Shown here: piece by piece, positions 24,045-32,238 of the stretch | Layout: each line of letters starts with the position of its first letter | How positions within the stretch are numbered: the stretch's first letter is position 1 | Origin: Nocardiopsis prasina DSM 43845 | Lineage (GTDB): Bacteria > Actinomycetota > Actinomycetes > Streptosporangiales > Streptosporangiaceae | Assembly (NCBI RefSeq): GCF_000341265.1 | Contig: NZ_ANAE01000002.1 | Coordinates: 1 to 36,926, forward strand | DNA length: 36,926 nucleotides | Direction of reading: 5' to 3' | Notes under the pieces: model-generated | The model's database searches: none | What the model was told of the DNA's origin: nothing | What the model saw: the letters and a program-made list of their open reading frames with translations, nothing else | Position numbers and translations under genes: made by a program

Positions 24045-24877
24045 CACAACTCCTTCAGAACGGACATCTCCAGGCGCCGGAACGTCCAGTACCCGATGAC
24101 GAGCATCAGGATCGAACCGACCACCGCAGAGGTCAACGCGAGAGGACTGGGCGTAAGTTCCTCAAATCCGGCGAACCACACCGTACGGTGCATCTGGAAG
24201 ATACCCATCAGCGGGTTGAGCTCGTAGAGGGTCTTCGCCCAGCCGGGCGCACCCGAACTCAGGACCATCGTGGCCGGGAACAGGATCGCCGACCCGTAGA
24301 ACAGGATCCGGGTCAGGATACGCGTGAGTCGTTCCACGTCACGGAGCAACACGTTGACCGCGGACAGGAACAGCGTCACGCCGAGGCCGAACATGAAGGT
24401 CAGCACGATCGCCAGCGGCAGCCAGAAGAGCATGCCCTCCCAGCTGAAGCGGCCGCCCAGGGCGAACACGAAGATCAGCAGGACCGGCCAGGTCAGCAGG
24501 TACTCGACGAACTTGGTGCCGACGGTGGCCATGGGGAAGATCTCACGGGGGACCTTCATGGTGGTGATCAGCTTCGAGTGCGTGATCATCGCTCGCGGGG
24601 CCTCGCTGAGGATCGCCCCGAAGGTGGTCCACGGGAGGATTCCCGCGACGAGGAAGAGGATGTAGCCGCCCTGCGCCTTGGCGTCCTCGGGTATTCCGCG
24701 ATCGGCCTGGAGCACATAACCGAAGATGAAGAAGTACACCAACGTCAGCGCGAGGGGTTCCAACATCGTCCAGGCGTACCCCAGCACGGACTGCTGGTAC
24801 TTGACCTTCAGGTCGCGCCGGACCAGGAGGCCGACGACCTTCCGGTTCTCCCAGACGGCCAGCGTCCTTGACGCCAC
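24044..24877 (-). CDS. ABC exporter permease, Wzm/TagG type
   Basis: An ABC-2 type permease of 277 residues with six predicted membrane helices. The N-terminal amphipathic region contains RRDLKVKYQQSVLGYAWTMLEPL, followed by GYILFLVAGILPWTTF and, near the end, LYELNPLMGIFQMHR; these are hallmarks of teichoic-acid and O-antigen exporters. It would carry undecaprenyl-linked polymer across the membrane using the ATPase encoded next. GTG 24877 is preferred because GGAGG lies 5 bases in front; a TTG at 24889 overlaps that site. It is the first gene of the two-gene unit and is preceded by a long intergenic region. Confidence 0.93.
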   Translation of the reverse strand: MASRTLAVWENRKVVGLLVRRDLKVKYQQSVLGYAWTMLEPLALTLVYFFIFGYVLQADRGIPEDAKAQGGYILFLVAGILPWTTFGAILSEAPRAMITHSKLITTMKVPREIFPMATVGTKFVEYLLTWPVLLIFVFALGGRFSWEGMLFWLPLAIVLTFMFGLGVTLFLSAVNVLLRDVERLTRILTRILFYGSAILFPATMVLSSGAPGWAKTLYELNPLMGIFQMHRTVWFAGFEELTPSPLALTSAVVGSILMLVIGYWTFRRLEMSVLKEL

Positions 24878-25445
24878 CGCCACCTCCAAGGTTTGAGATC
24901 GTCCGGATCACGATGTGCCGGACTGTCGCGTCTACGAACTCGCCTGCGCGCACCGACCGTCTACGCGGTCGCGCGGTCGGTTCCTCACCGGACCGGAAGA
25001 GGGGGCATCCGGGCGACCGGGGGAAGTCGCGCACCGCGCCCGTCTCCACTACCGAATCAGAGGAGGTAGGGACCGGGCACGCCCAACAGGCGTCCATAGG
25101 TTACCGCTGCATGGGACAGACCGTGCCAACCACGTGCCGTGCTCGCCGCATTCGTATGGTGAGCGACCGGGTCCGGGCCGACGGGATCGCCGGTCACGCG
25201 CCCGCCGGGGTCGTCCGCCACACGGCTCGTCGGTTCGACTAGGGTCAGCGTTTCCACGCACCTCCGCCCAGCCGTTCCCCGTGTGCGTCCGCCACGGCCG
25301 CGGAGCCGATCGCTGACAAGGGGGCCCGCGCAAGTGCACCCGGGTACCTCAGCCGAGACGCGGACCCGTCCTCCTCAGCCCACAGCCGTGGGTCCGGCCC
25401 GCAGGCCTGGGCCACGGGGGGGTTCCCGTTCGAGCCCGGGGAGAC
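24878..25445. other. Intergenic region without recognisable gene
   Basis: Several frames are open on both strands, but none has a ribosome site, consistent G/C third positions or a recognisable product. It must hold the promoter of the minus-strand ABC exporter unit. A weak 7-bp stem (25361-25367 with 25390-25396) is present, and the last 70-odd bases resemble the flank of the tandem repeat array at 4.3 kb. Confidence 0.5.
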
Positions 25446-25577
25446 TTCTGCAAGGGATTCGAGCCGCCAGCGAGGAACGAGCCAGGCGTGGACGAGGATG
25501 CTGTGTTGCCTGAAACCCAGCCCCCTCCGCAAAGGCGCCGAACACGGGCCGAAGCGAAGCGGAGGCCAAAGAGAAAG
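25446..25577. repeat. Dispersed inverted copy of the 141-bp repeat
   Basis: Read on the minus strand this segment matches the array unit at 3.7-4.3 kb. Shared blocks include TCGAGCCGCCAG, ACGAGCCAGGCGTGGA and GAAGCGAAGCGGAGG, in the same order, with a central part that is longer and unlike the array units. It lies in the opposite orientation to the array. The right end runs directly into the ribosome site of the cytidylyltransferase gene (ATG 25586), so the repeat supplies its 5' leader. Confidence 0.85.
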
Positions 25578-25585
25578 GGAAACCC

Positions 25586-26332
25586 ATGCCCACACGGGTG
25601 ATCGCGGCGGTCCTGGCGGGAGGCGTCGGCTCCCGGATGGGCGCCCCCTCCCCCAAGCAACTGCTGCCGCTGGACGGTCGGCCCATCATCGAGCGGTCCA
25701 TCGCGGCCTTCGAGGCGAGTCCCGAGGTGGACGAGATCGTGGTGCTGATGGTGGAGGAGTACGTGGGCCGGGTCGAGGAGATCGTGGCGGACGCCGGTTT
25801 CACCAAGGTGACCCGCGTGCTGCCGGGCGGGGAGACCCGAACCGACACCTCCTTCGCCGCGCTCGCCGCGATGGCTGGGGCGGCCGACACTGACCTGGTC
25901 CTGCTCCACGACGCGGCGCGTCCCCTGGTGCGGCCGGAGACGATCGCGGCCTGTGTCTCCGCGCTCGGTTCGGCCGGGGCCGTGGGGGTGGCGGTACCCA
26001 GCGGGGACACCGTGGTCGAGGTGGTTCCGGGGCGCGACGGCGGCGAGGCGATCGCCCGGACCCCCGACCGTTCGCGACTGCGCCGGATGCAGACGCCCCA
26101 GGGGTTCCGGCTGGGGGTGGTCCGGCGGGCCTACGAACTGGCGATGGCGGACCCCGAACTGGTGGCCACCGACGACTGCGGCGTGGTGCTGCGGTACCTG
26201 CCGGACGAGGAGGTCCGGATCGTGCTCGGAGACGAGAGCAACATCAAGGTGACCAACCCGGGTGACGTGGAGGTCGCCGAGACGCTGCTGCGCCGGTCCG
26301 GCGAGGGCGCCGGGCTGGGGGCGGCGTCGTGA
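25586..26332 (+). CDS. ispD: IspD/TarI-family cytidylyltransferase
   Basis: A CTP-dependent transferase of 248 residues with AAVLAGGVGSRMG (7-19) and Lys24 for CTP, GGETRTDTSFAAL, LLHDAARPLV, RMQTPQGFRL and DDCGVVLRYL. The family makes CDP-methylerythritol (IspD, isoprenoid route) or CDP-ribitol (TarI, teichoic acid). Sequence alone does not decide; the wall-polymer surroundings and the overlapping phosphodiesterase gene, with no ispF next to it, make a TarI-like role plausible. The symbol is therefore only a family label. ATG 25586 has AAAGGG upstream, at the edge of the dispersed repeat. Its stop overlaps the next start by four bases (GTGA). Confidence 0.85.
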   Translation: MPTRVIAAVLAGGVGSRMGAPSPKQLLPLDGRPIIERSIAAFEASPEVDEIVVLMVEEYVGRVEEIVADAGFTKVTRVLPGGETRTDTSFAALAAMAGAADTDLVLLHDAARPLVRPETIAACVSALGSAGAVGVAVPSGDTVVEVVPGRDGGEAIARTPDRSRLRRMQTPQGFRLGVVRRAYELAMADPELVATDDCGVVLRYLPDEEVRIVLGDESNIKVTNPGDVEVAETLLRRSGEGAGLGAAS

Positions 26333-27108
26333 GCGGGGTGTTCGAGGCGACCGAGGTGATCGGCCACCGGGGCGCGGGCCGGGGCGTGGTCGACGGGGCG
26401 GCGGAGAACACGCCCGCCTCGTTCGAGTTGGCGGCGCGGACCGGCGCGGACTGGATCGAGATCGACGTGCGCCGTACCGCCGACGACCGGCTGGTGCTCT
26501 TCCACAACGCGGCGCTGGACGACGGCCGGGCGGTCGTGGACCTCACCGAGGCGGAGTGCCGCGCTGAGGGGCTGGTCGGCCTGGAGGAGGGGCTGGCCGC
26601 CATCCCGCCCGAACTGGGGCTGGACGTGGACGTCAAGACGGTGATGGAGGACGGGGTGGACGCTCCGTCGCGGCGGACCCTCGCCCTCGTCCTGCCGTTC
26701 CTGCGGCGCGAGGCCGGGCGCCGGAGGATGTTCGTGTGCTCCTTCGACCCCGGGCTGCTGTTGGGTGTGCGCGAAGGGGCACCGGGGGTGGCGACGGCGT
26801 GGATGCCGTTCGTGCGCAACCCGGCGGACACCGCGATCCCGGGCGCGGTGGGCATGGGCTGCCCGATCGTGGCGGTGGACGCCCGGGCCCTGGGGCTGGC
26901 GGAGGACGGGCCCCGGCCGGGCCGCCGCGCGCTGGAGTACACCGTGGAGACGGCGCACCGGGCCGGGCTGGAGTTGATCTCCTGGTGCCCGGACCCGGTG
27001 GACGCGGCGCGCTTCGCGGCGGCCGGGATGGACGCCGTGGTCGTGGACGACGTGCCGGGAGCGGTGTCGGCGCTCGGTTCGACCGGCGGCGCGCGGGAAG
27101 CGCAGTAG
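26329..27108 (+). CDS. Glycerophosphodiester phosphodiesterase
   Basis: A TIM-barrel GDPD of 259 residues that would hydrolyse glycerophosphodiesters to glycerol phosphate and an alcohol. Catalytic residues are visible: His13-Arg14, Glu26-Asn27, Glu44 and Asp46 in EIDVRRTADDRLVLFHN, with His59, and DVDVKT near 105. No signal peptide is present, so it acts in the cytoplasm. The GTG start overlaps the cytidylyltransferase stop, indicating coupled translation. Together they could recycle or supply glycerol/alditol phosphate for wall polymer, or this one could remodel lipid. It is convergent with the DUF4429 gene, 41 bases away. Confidence 0.92.
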   Translation: MSGVFEATEVIGHRGAGRGVVDGAAENTPASFELAARTGADWIEIDVRRTADDRLVLFHNAALDDGRAVVDLTEAECRAEGLVGLEEGLAAIPPELGLDVDVKTVMEDGVDAPSRRTLALVLPFLRREAGRRRMFVCSFDPGLLLGVREGAPGVATAWMPFVRNPADTAIPGAVGMGCPIVAVDARALGLAEDGPRPGRRALEYTVETAHRAGLELISWCPDPVDAARFAAAGMDAVVVDDVPGAVSALGSTGGAREAQ

Positions 27109-27149
27109 GCACCGGTCCCGGGCGCCTGGCGGCCTCGGGGCGGCTCCGC

Positions 27150-28220
27150 TCAGATCCGGTCGAGGAGTTCGGCCTTCTTCTGGCCGAACTCCTCGTCGGT
27201 GAGCAGGCCCTTGGCGTGCAGGTCGCCGAGGCGTTCGATCTGCTCGAAGATCCACGCGGTGTCCGCGACCGCCGTTCCTGCGGCCGCGCCTTCCGGGGCC
27301 GGGGCGGGACCGGTTCCGCCCGTTGCCTCCGGTTCGTCGTCGATCCGGGCGTTCCCTCCTCCGGGGAGGTTCGCGGTGAGGCGGGGCGCGCGCACGGTCT
27401 CCATGGCGCTACGGGCCGCGTCCTTCCACCACTCCGGGTCGTCGGGGCCGGGCCGCGCCTCCTCTTCGGAGACGTCGCCGGAGCCGAGCGCGCGCCGGGT
27501 GGCGGCGCCGCGCGCCCAGCGGTGCGCCGTGACGGCGGCGGCGAGCAGGAAGACCTGGTGGATCTCGTTGCCCTCCTCGCCCGCGCGCAGAACGTTGAGG
27601 TCGTTCTTGGGTTTGCCCGAGTCCTCCTGCCCGCTCCCGTCCGTGACGAACCGGACGAAGCCCCAGCCCCAGTCGTCGAGCGGCGCCCACTCCACTCCGG
27701 TGATGTCGGCGAGGGCGTACTCACGGCGCTGTTTCTTCTTCTTGTAGCCGCTCGCGTAGGTGCCCGACCAGACCAGGGTGAGCCGGTCGCCTTCCAGGCG
27801 CGCGGTGCCCTCGCAGGTCATGATGTGCAGAGGGAGGCTGGGAACCAGACGGGTGGGGGTCGAGGGGGCGGGTTCCTCCGCCTGGCTCGCGGCGAAGCGG
27901 AGCTGGTCGGCCAGGTACTCGGCGACCAGCTCGGTCTTGGCCGGGCCGGTGAGCCGGAAGGGCTGGGCCCTCTCGTCGAGCATCGCGCCCACGGCCGCGT
28001 AGGGGTCCATGCGCTCGTGCAACCGCAGATTCATCACCCAGCCGTTCCTGCGACCGGCTCCGGGACGGAAGTCGACGTCCCGTACTGCGGCGACCGGTAC
28101 CTCCAGGTTGCCGAGGAGCTTGAGCAGCGGGCTCCTGAACCAGCCCTTCGTCTCGTACCTGATGGAGACCGACTGACCGTCGAACCCCCAGGCGGCCTGG
28201 TCACCACGCAACTCGTCCAT
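27150..28220 (-). CDS. DUF4429 protein with C-terminal SHOCT domain
   Basis: A 356-residue actinobacterial protein. Two PH-like DUF4429 units are recognisable: residues about 1-110, from GDQAAWGFDGQSVSIRY to PFRLTGPAKTELVAEYLADQL, and about 125-225. A disordered acidic/Pro-rich stretch follows. The end, IFEQIERLGDLHAKGLLTDEEFGQKKAELL, is a SHOCT domain, a short oligomerisation module. ATG 28220 has GAAGG 5 bases upstream. The molecular function is not established for the family. No signal peptide or membrane helix is present. Confidence 0.85.
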   Translation of the reverse strand: MDELRGDQAAWGFDGQSVSIRYETKGWFRSPLLKLLGNLEVPVAAVRDVDFRPGAGRRNGWVMNLRLHERMDPYAAVGAMLDERAQPFRLTGPAKTELVAEYLADQLRFAASQAEEPAPSTPTRLVPSLPLHIMTCEGTARLEGDRLTLVWSGTYASGYKKKKQRREYALADITGVEWAPLDDWGWGFVRFVTDGSGQEDSGKPKNDLNVLRAGEEGNEIHQVFLLAAAVTAHRWARGAATRRALGSGDVSEEEARPGPDDPEWWKDAARSAMETVRAPRLTANLPGGGNARIDDEPEATGGTGPAPAPEGAAAGTAVADTAWIFEQIERLGDLHAKGLLTDEEFGQKKAELLDRI

Positions 28221-28269
28221 TGGCACCTTCTCCAGTTCTCCGCTGCCCCGATGAACCCTGCCTAGCAGA

Positions 28270-28297
28270 ACGTCCGCCCTCGATCGAGGGCGGACGT
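28270..28297 (-). terminator. 28-bp perfect palindrome
   Basis: The 28 bases are fully self-complementary around CGATCG, so the RNA can form a stem of about 12 bp with a minimal loop. It lies between the stop of the GT2 gene and the start of the DUF4429 gene, both on the minus strand, and most simply terminates the former. As DNA it could equally bind a dimeric regulator controlling the latter. Confidence 0.7.
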
Positions 28298-28361
28298 CGT
28301 CCACTTGTGGCCGATGCGCTCGTGCGGCGGTCCGGGACCACCGCACGCGGCCGGAGCGGGG

Positions 28362-29381
28362 TCAGGCGTTGCCGGACCCGCTCGCGGAGCCACTGCTGGT
28401 GCGGGCGGTGCGGGAGTCGGCTCCGAGCCCGGGCGGACTGGTGATGAAGCCGACGCCCCACGACATGTGCATGGCGGCGAGCGCGACCGGGATGAGCGGC
28501 CACGAGGAGGCGGGCAGGCCGCGGGTGAGCGGCGCCGACGCGACGGTGATCAGGGCGAGGTAGGCGGCGGGCACCAGCCAGAGCGGCCAGAAGAACGCGC
28601 CGCCGACCAGACCGGTCACGACCCCCGCCACGGCCACCGGAGGGGCCAGGTAGCGCAGGTTGATGGTGCCCTTGTGCTGGCGGGCGACCACGCGCCGCCA
28701 GCGACCGTAGTGGAAGTACTGCTTGGCCAGCAGCCTGACGTTGCGGCGCGGACGGTAGGAGACCCGCATCCGGGGCTGGAACCAGACGGTGCCGCCGGTG
28801 GTGCGGATGCGGTGGTTCATCTCCCAGTCCTGCGCGCGCAGGAACGCCTCGTCGTAACCGCCGACCCGCTCCAGGGCCGAACGGCGGAAGACACCGAGGT
28901 AGACGGTGTCGGCGGGGCCGCCCTCACCTCCGGTGTGGAAGCGGGCGTTGCCCACACCCACCTTGGAGGTCATGGCGGCGGCGACGGCGCGCTCCCAGGG
29001 GGTGGTCCCCTCGGCCGCCATGATGCCGCCGACGTTGTCCGCCCCGGTCTCCTCCAGGGTCTCCACGGCCACCCGGAGGTAGTCCGAGGGCATCATCGCG
29101 TGACCGTCGATCCGGGCGACGATGTCGTGTGAGGAGGCTCCGATGGCGGCGTTCAGCCCGGCGGGGGTCCTGCCCGTGGGGTTGTCCACCACCTTCACGC
29201 GGGGGTCGGCCGCGGCGAGGTCGTCGGCGACCTCACGCGTGCGGTCCGAGGAGGGGCCCACGCCCAGAACGACCTCCAGCTCGCCCGGGTACTCCTGGGC
29301 GAGGACGTGCTCCACCGCTGCGGCGAGGTGGCGCTCTTCGTTCAGTACGGGCATGACGACGGAGACAGGCGGCCAGGACAC
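28362..29381 (-). CDS. Membrane GT2-family glycosyltransferase
   Basis: A 339-residue GT-A enzyme resembling succinoglycan-type (ExoA-like) transferases. It shows VSVVMPVLNEERHL, the donor-site variant ARIDGHAMMP in place of DxD, VGGIMAAEGTTPWERAVAAAM, and the acceptor-side RAQDWEMNHRIR. The C-terminal 90 residues form two to three membrane helices, then a Ser/Gly-rich tail. GTG 29381 has GGGAA 6 bases upstream; GTG 29387 directly abuts that site. It probably builds the lipid-linked polymer at the inner face of the membrane. It is divergent from the LCP gene. Confidence 0.88.
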   Translation of the reverse strand: MSWPPVSVVMPVLNEERHLAAAVEHVLAQEYPGELEVVLGVGPSSDRTREVADDLAAADPRVKVVDNPTGRTPAGLNAAIGASSHDIVARIDGHAMMPSDYLRVAVETLEETGADNVGGIMAAEGTTPWERAVAAAMTSKVGVGNARFHTGGEGGPADTVYLGVFRRSALERVGGYDEAFLRAQDWEMNHRIRTTGGTVWFQPRMRVSYRPRRNVRLLAKQYFHYGRWRRVVARQHKGTINLRYLAPPVAVAGVVTGLVGGAFFWPLWLVPAAYLALITVASAPLTRGLPASSWPLIPVALAAMHMSWGVGFITSPPGLGADSRTARTSSGSASGSGNA

Positions 29382-29629
29382 AGGCACTTCCCAAGGTCAA
29401 GACTGTCGGGACTGCGTGACACCGTGAGGGCTCCAGGGGCGCGGGGCCCCGGGCTCGCTCGACGGTGGCGCGGGCTCAACGGTACTGCACGCGGACCCGC
29501 CGAACGGCCGGGTCGCCCGGTGTGTGGGGGATGGCCGAGGGGGAAGGTGAAGACGAGACGATCGGGTCCCGGAGAACTCTTCCACTGAACAAGGCGTCTC
29601 ACCCAAACGGGAGAACAACACGCCGAGGG

Positions 29630-29693
29630 TTGACATCCCGCACCCTTCGGCCGATCGGGTGACAACCTAGATACCCAGGTACCTATACCTAGG
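29630..29693 (+). promoter_or_regulatory. AT-richer palindromic promoter region of the LCP gene
   Basis: Within the 343-base gap between divergent genes, no ORF is convincing. A perfect TTGACA lies at 29630-29635, but no -10 box follows at 17 bases. Further on, 29666-29693 is an imperfect palindrome centred on GGTACC with three ACCTA repeats and contains TATACC (29684-29689), a possible -10 with GTGACA 19 bases before it. The combination suggests a regulated promoter for the LCP gene. Confidence 0.4.
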
Positions 29694-29724
29694 ACACCGT
29701 TGAACGGGTGGGACGGGGACGCCG

Positions 29725-31239
29725 ATGAGCGACGAGGACGCCGGACGGCAGAGGAACACGGGCGAGTTCCGACGTGAGCGCTCGCAGCCTCAGCCACCCG
29801 GTCGGCGGCGCTCCTCCCGGTCCGGCAGGTTCACCGTGCCCGAGCCGCGTGTGCGCCGCCACCGCAACGGGCTGGTCCTGATGAGCGTGCTCTCGGTGCT
29901 GGTCCTGCTCGCCTCCGGCACCTCGTGGGCGATCACGGGGTGGATGTCCGGTTCCCTGAACCGGTTCGACGTGTTCGGCGGGCTCGCCGAGGGCGACCGC
30001 CCGGAGGACACCGGCGGGCTGACCTTCCTCGTCATCGGCTCCGACAGCCGGGACGAGATGAGCAAGGAGGACCAGAACGCGCTCAGCGTGGGCTCCACAC
30101 CCGGGCAGCGTTCGGACAGCATGATGCTGGTGCGCCTCAACCACGAGCGCGACCACCTCACCGTGGTGGGCCTCCCCCGCGACCTGTGGGTGGACATCCC
30201 CGGCGAGGGCGACGACAAGATCAACGCCGCCTACGCCTACGGCGGCCCGCAGCTCGCCGTACAGACGGTGGAGTCCGTCACCGACGTGCGGATCGACCAC
30301 TACGTCGAGGTGGACTTCAACGGGTTCGTCGAGGTGGTCGACGCCCTGGAGGGCATCGACGTGTGTCTGCCTGAGGCCATCAACGACCCCAAGGCCCAAC
30401 TGGACATGCAGGCCGGGACGCACCGGGTGGACGGCACGGAGGCGCTGGGATTCGCGCGCACCAGGGCCACCGCGCGCGGTGACCTGGACCGGATCGACCG
30501 CCAGCAGCAGGTGCTGTCGGCCATGCTCGACCGGGCCATGAGCACCGAGACCCTCTCCGACCCTCGCAAGCTGACCGCCTTTCTGGACAGCGCGCTGTCG
30601 TCGGTGACGGTCGACGAGGGACTGGACACCGGCACGATCAACGACCTGGCGTACCAGATGCGCCACCTCGACCTGGAGAACGTCACCTTCGCCCAGGTGC
30701 CCATCGCCGACATGGAGCACTGGACGCCGCGCGGCGACGTCGCCCTGCTGTGGAACGAGCCCGCGGCCCGGGAGATGTTCGCGGCGATCAACGCCGACCG
30801 CCCGCTGTCGGAACCCGAGGACGAGCCGGAGAAGGCCGACGAGGGGGACGATGAACCGGTCCCGTCCGACGTCACCCTGCGGGTGTTCAACGGCACGGCC
30901 ACCCCGGGCCTGGGCGCGCAGATGGACGACCAGCTGACAACCGCCGGGTTCGACGTCACGGACGAGGCCGAGAACTGGAGCAGCCGCGACGTGGCCACCA
31001 CGGAGATCAGGTTCGGTCCGGGCCAGGAACAGGCGGCCGAGTACCTGGCGGGAACCCTGCCGGGTTCGCAGACCGTTGAGGACCGGACCCTGGACGACGA
31101 CCTCCAGGTCGTGATCGGATTCAACTACACGACGTTCGAGGCGCCCCGGGTCGAGGCGACCGAGGCGGCGCCGGAGGAGGAGCCCTCCGCCGGCGCCGAA
31201 CCGGCCACCACGACCGCGAAGGACAACATCTGCGGTTAG
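29725..31239 (+). CDS. LCP-family (LytR-CpsA-Psr) glycopolymer ligase with LytR_C domain
   Basis: Transfers lipid-linked wall glycopolymers to peptidoglycan on the outer face of the membrane. The 504-residue protein has an Arg-rich cytoplasmic tail (1-48) and one membrane helix (about 50-72). The LCP domain (about 97-250) includes VIGSDSRD, RSDSMMLVRLN, GLPRDLWVDIPG and a later FARTRATARGDLDRIDRQQQ, with the Asp/Arg residues that bind pyrophosphate lipid. After an acidic linker comes a LytR_C domain beginning TLRVFNGTATPGLG (about 386). ATG 29725 has GGGGAC upstream. It is followed 20 bases later by a membrane-protein gene. Its presence ties the locus to wall-attached polymer. Confidence 0.95.
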   Translation: MSDEDAGRQRNTGEFRRERSQPQPPGRRRSSRSGRFTVPEPRVRRHRNGLVLMSVLSVLVLLASGTSWAITGWMSGSLNRFDVFGGLAEGDRPEDTGGLTFLVIGSDSRDEMSKEDQNALSVGSTPGQRSDSMMLVRLNHERDHLTVVGLPRDLWVDIPGEGDDKINAAYAYGGPQLAVQTVESVTDVRIDHYVEVDFNGFVEVVDALEGIDVCLPEAINDPKAQLDMQAGTHRVDGTEALGFARTRATARGDLDRIDRQQQVLSAMLDRAMSTETLSDPRKLTAFLDSALSSVTVDEGLDTGTINDLAYQMRHLDLENVTFAQVPIADMEHWTPRGDVALLWNEPAAREMFAAINADRPLSEPEDEPEKADEGDDEPVPSDVTLRVFNGTATPGLGAQMDDQLTTAGFDVTDEAENWSSRDVATTEIRFGPGQEQAAEYLAGTLPGSQTVEDRTLDDDLQVVIGFNYTTFEAPRVEATEAAPEEEPSAGAEPATTTAKDNICG

Positions 31240-31259
31240 CCCCGCGAAGGAAGGGACAC

Positions 31260-31973
31260 GTGCTCCGCCACCTGGTCGGCCTGCTCTCCGGAATCGCCCT
31301 CGCCCCAGTGCTGTGGGTGGGTGTCGCCTGGTCCGCCGACCTCCTGCCAGGGATCACCGGGGGCGACGTGAGTGTCGCGACGGTGTTCTCCGTGGTGGTG
31401 CTGTGCCTGGTGGGGATCGTCTGCGCCTATCTGGTGGCCTCCAGGTTCTCCCCGCTCGCGGCGGGCGCCTCCGGGCTGCTCCTCGTGGCGCTGTGCCTGT
31501 GGCCGGTGGTCGCGCTGGACTCGGTGGGACCGGCCCTGTACTGGCTCAACGAGGAGAGCTTCCTCTACCCCGACGGCGCGGGGATCGGTGTGGCGCTCCC
31601 CCTGGGCGTGCTGCTGCTGGTCTCCGCCACGACGCCGACCCGGTGGCGGGCGGCCAACGACGCCGGACCGCTGGGCGCTCCCTCGCGTGAGCGGGTGGTG
31701 GCCAGCCACAGCCGCGAGGAGTTCCGGCGCGAGGCCGATCCCGAACTCGACGGGGAGTCGGTCAGGCTGGTCACCCCGGACCGGGCCTGGACCGACGGCG
31801 GGCCCGTGGGCGACACCGTTCCGGACGTGCCTCCGCCCTCCTCACCCGTGCGGCAGTATGACGATCCAAACAAGACCACGACACCGTTTCGTCGCGGTGA
31901 GACCGGCGCCGTGTGGACCCCCGTGGACGAGGACCCCGGTCACACCCGGTCATTCAACGACGGAAGGTACTAG
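31260..31973 (+). CDS. Four-helix membrane protein, unknown function
   Basis: A 237-residue protein. Four hydrophobic segments lie within residues 1-125 (about 5-27, 40-60, 65-85 and 105-125), followed by a polar, Pro/Asp-rich cytoplasmic tail of about 110 residues. I recognise no family. GTG 31260 has GAAGGAAGGGAC just upstream. The 20-base spacing to the LCP gene indicates one operon, so it may assist polymer ligation or membrane placement of the LCP protein. Confidence 0.75.
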   Translation: MLRHLVGLLSGIALAPVLWVGVAWSADLLPGITGGDVSVATVFSVVVLCLVGIVCAYLVASRFSPLAAGASGLLLVALCLWPVVALDSVGPALYWLNEESFLYPDGAGIGVALPLGVLLLVSATTPTRWRAANDAGPLGAPSRERVVASHSREEFRREADPELDGESVRLVTPDRAWTDGGPVGDTVPDVPPPSSPVRQYDDPNKTTTPFRRGETGAVWTPVDEDPGHTRSFNDGRY

Positions 31974-32238
31974 GCGGCACAGGGTGTGCATTGCCACACG
32001 AAGCCTGACAGTCCTCCCCCGGTGCGGAATGTCCCCGACCCGCCGGTAATCTGACCGCCTGACTGTTCACGTGTTGTTCGATCGAGCGCCAGCCCCCGAC
32101 GCGTAGGGTGATGCACCGTCCCCCCGGACAACCCGTCGGCCGAACCATGTCCGTTTTCTGCCCTCATGCGGGATGTGAGCCGCCACCAGCGGGCACACCA
32201 GCAGGTGAGGCGCATGCGGAAGCAAGGAAGGAACACCA

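Noticed and set aside
24868..25339. Possible small genes in the region before the exporter operon.
   Set aside because: No ribosome site, no third-position bias and no recognisable motif on either strand.
3741..25577. Whole region as a composite mobile element bounded by the inverted repeats.
   Set aside because: No transposase, integrase or target duplications were seen, and the repeats are unequal in copy number. Recombination between them stays possible, but mobility is not supported.
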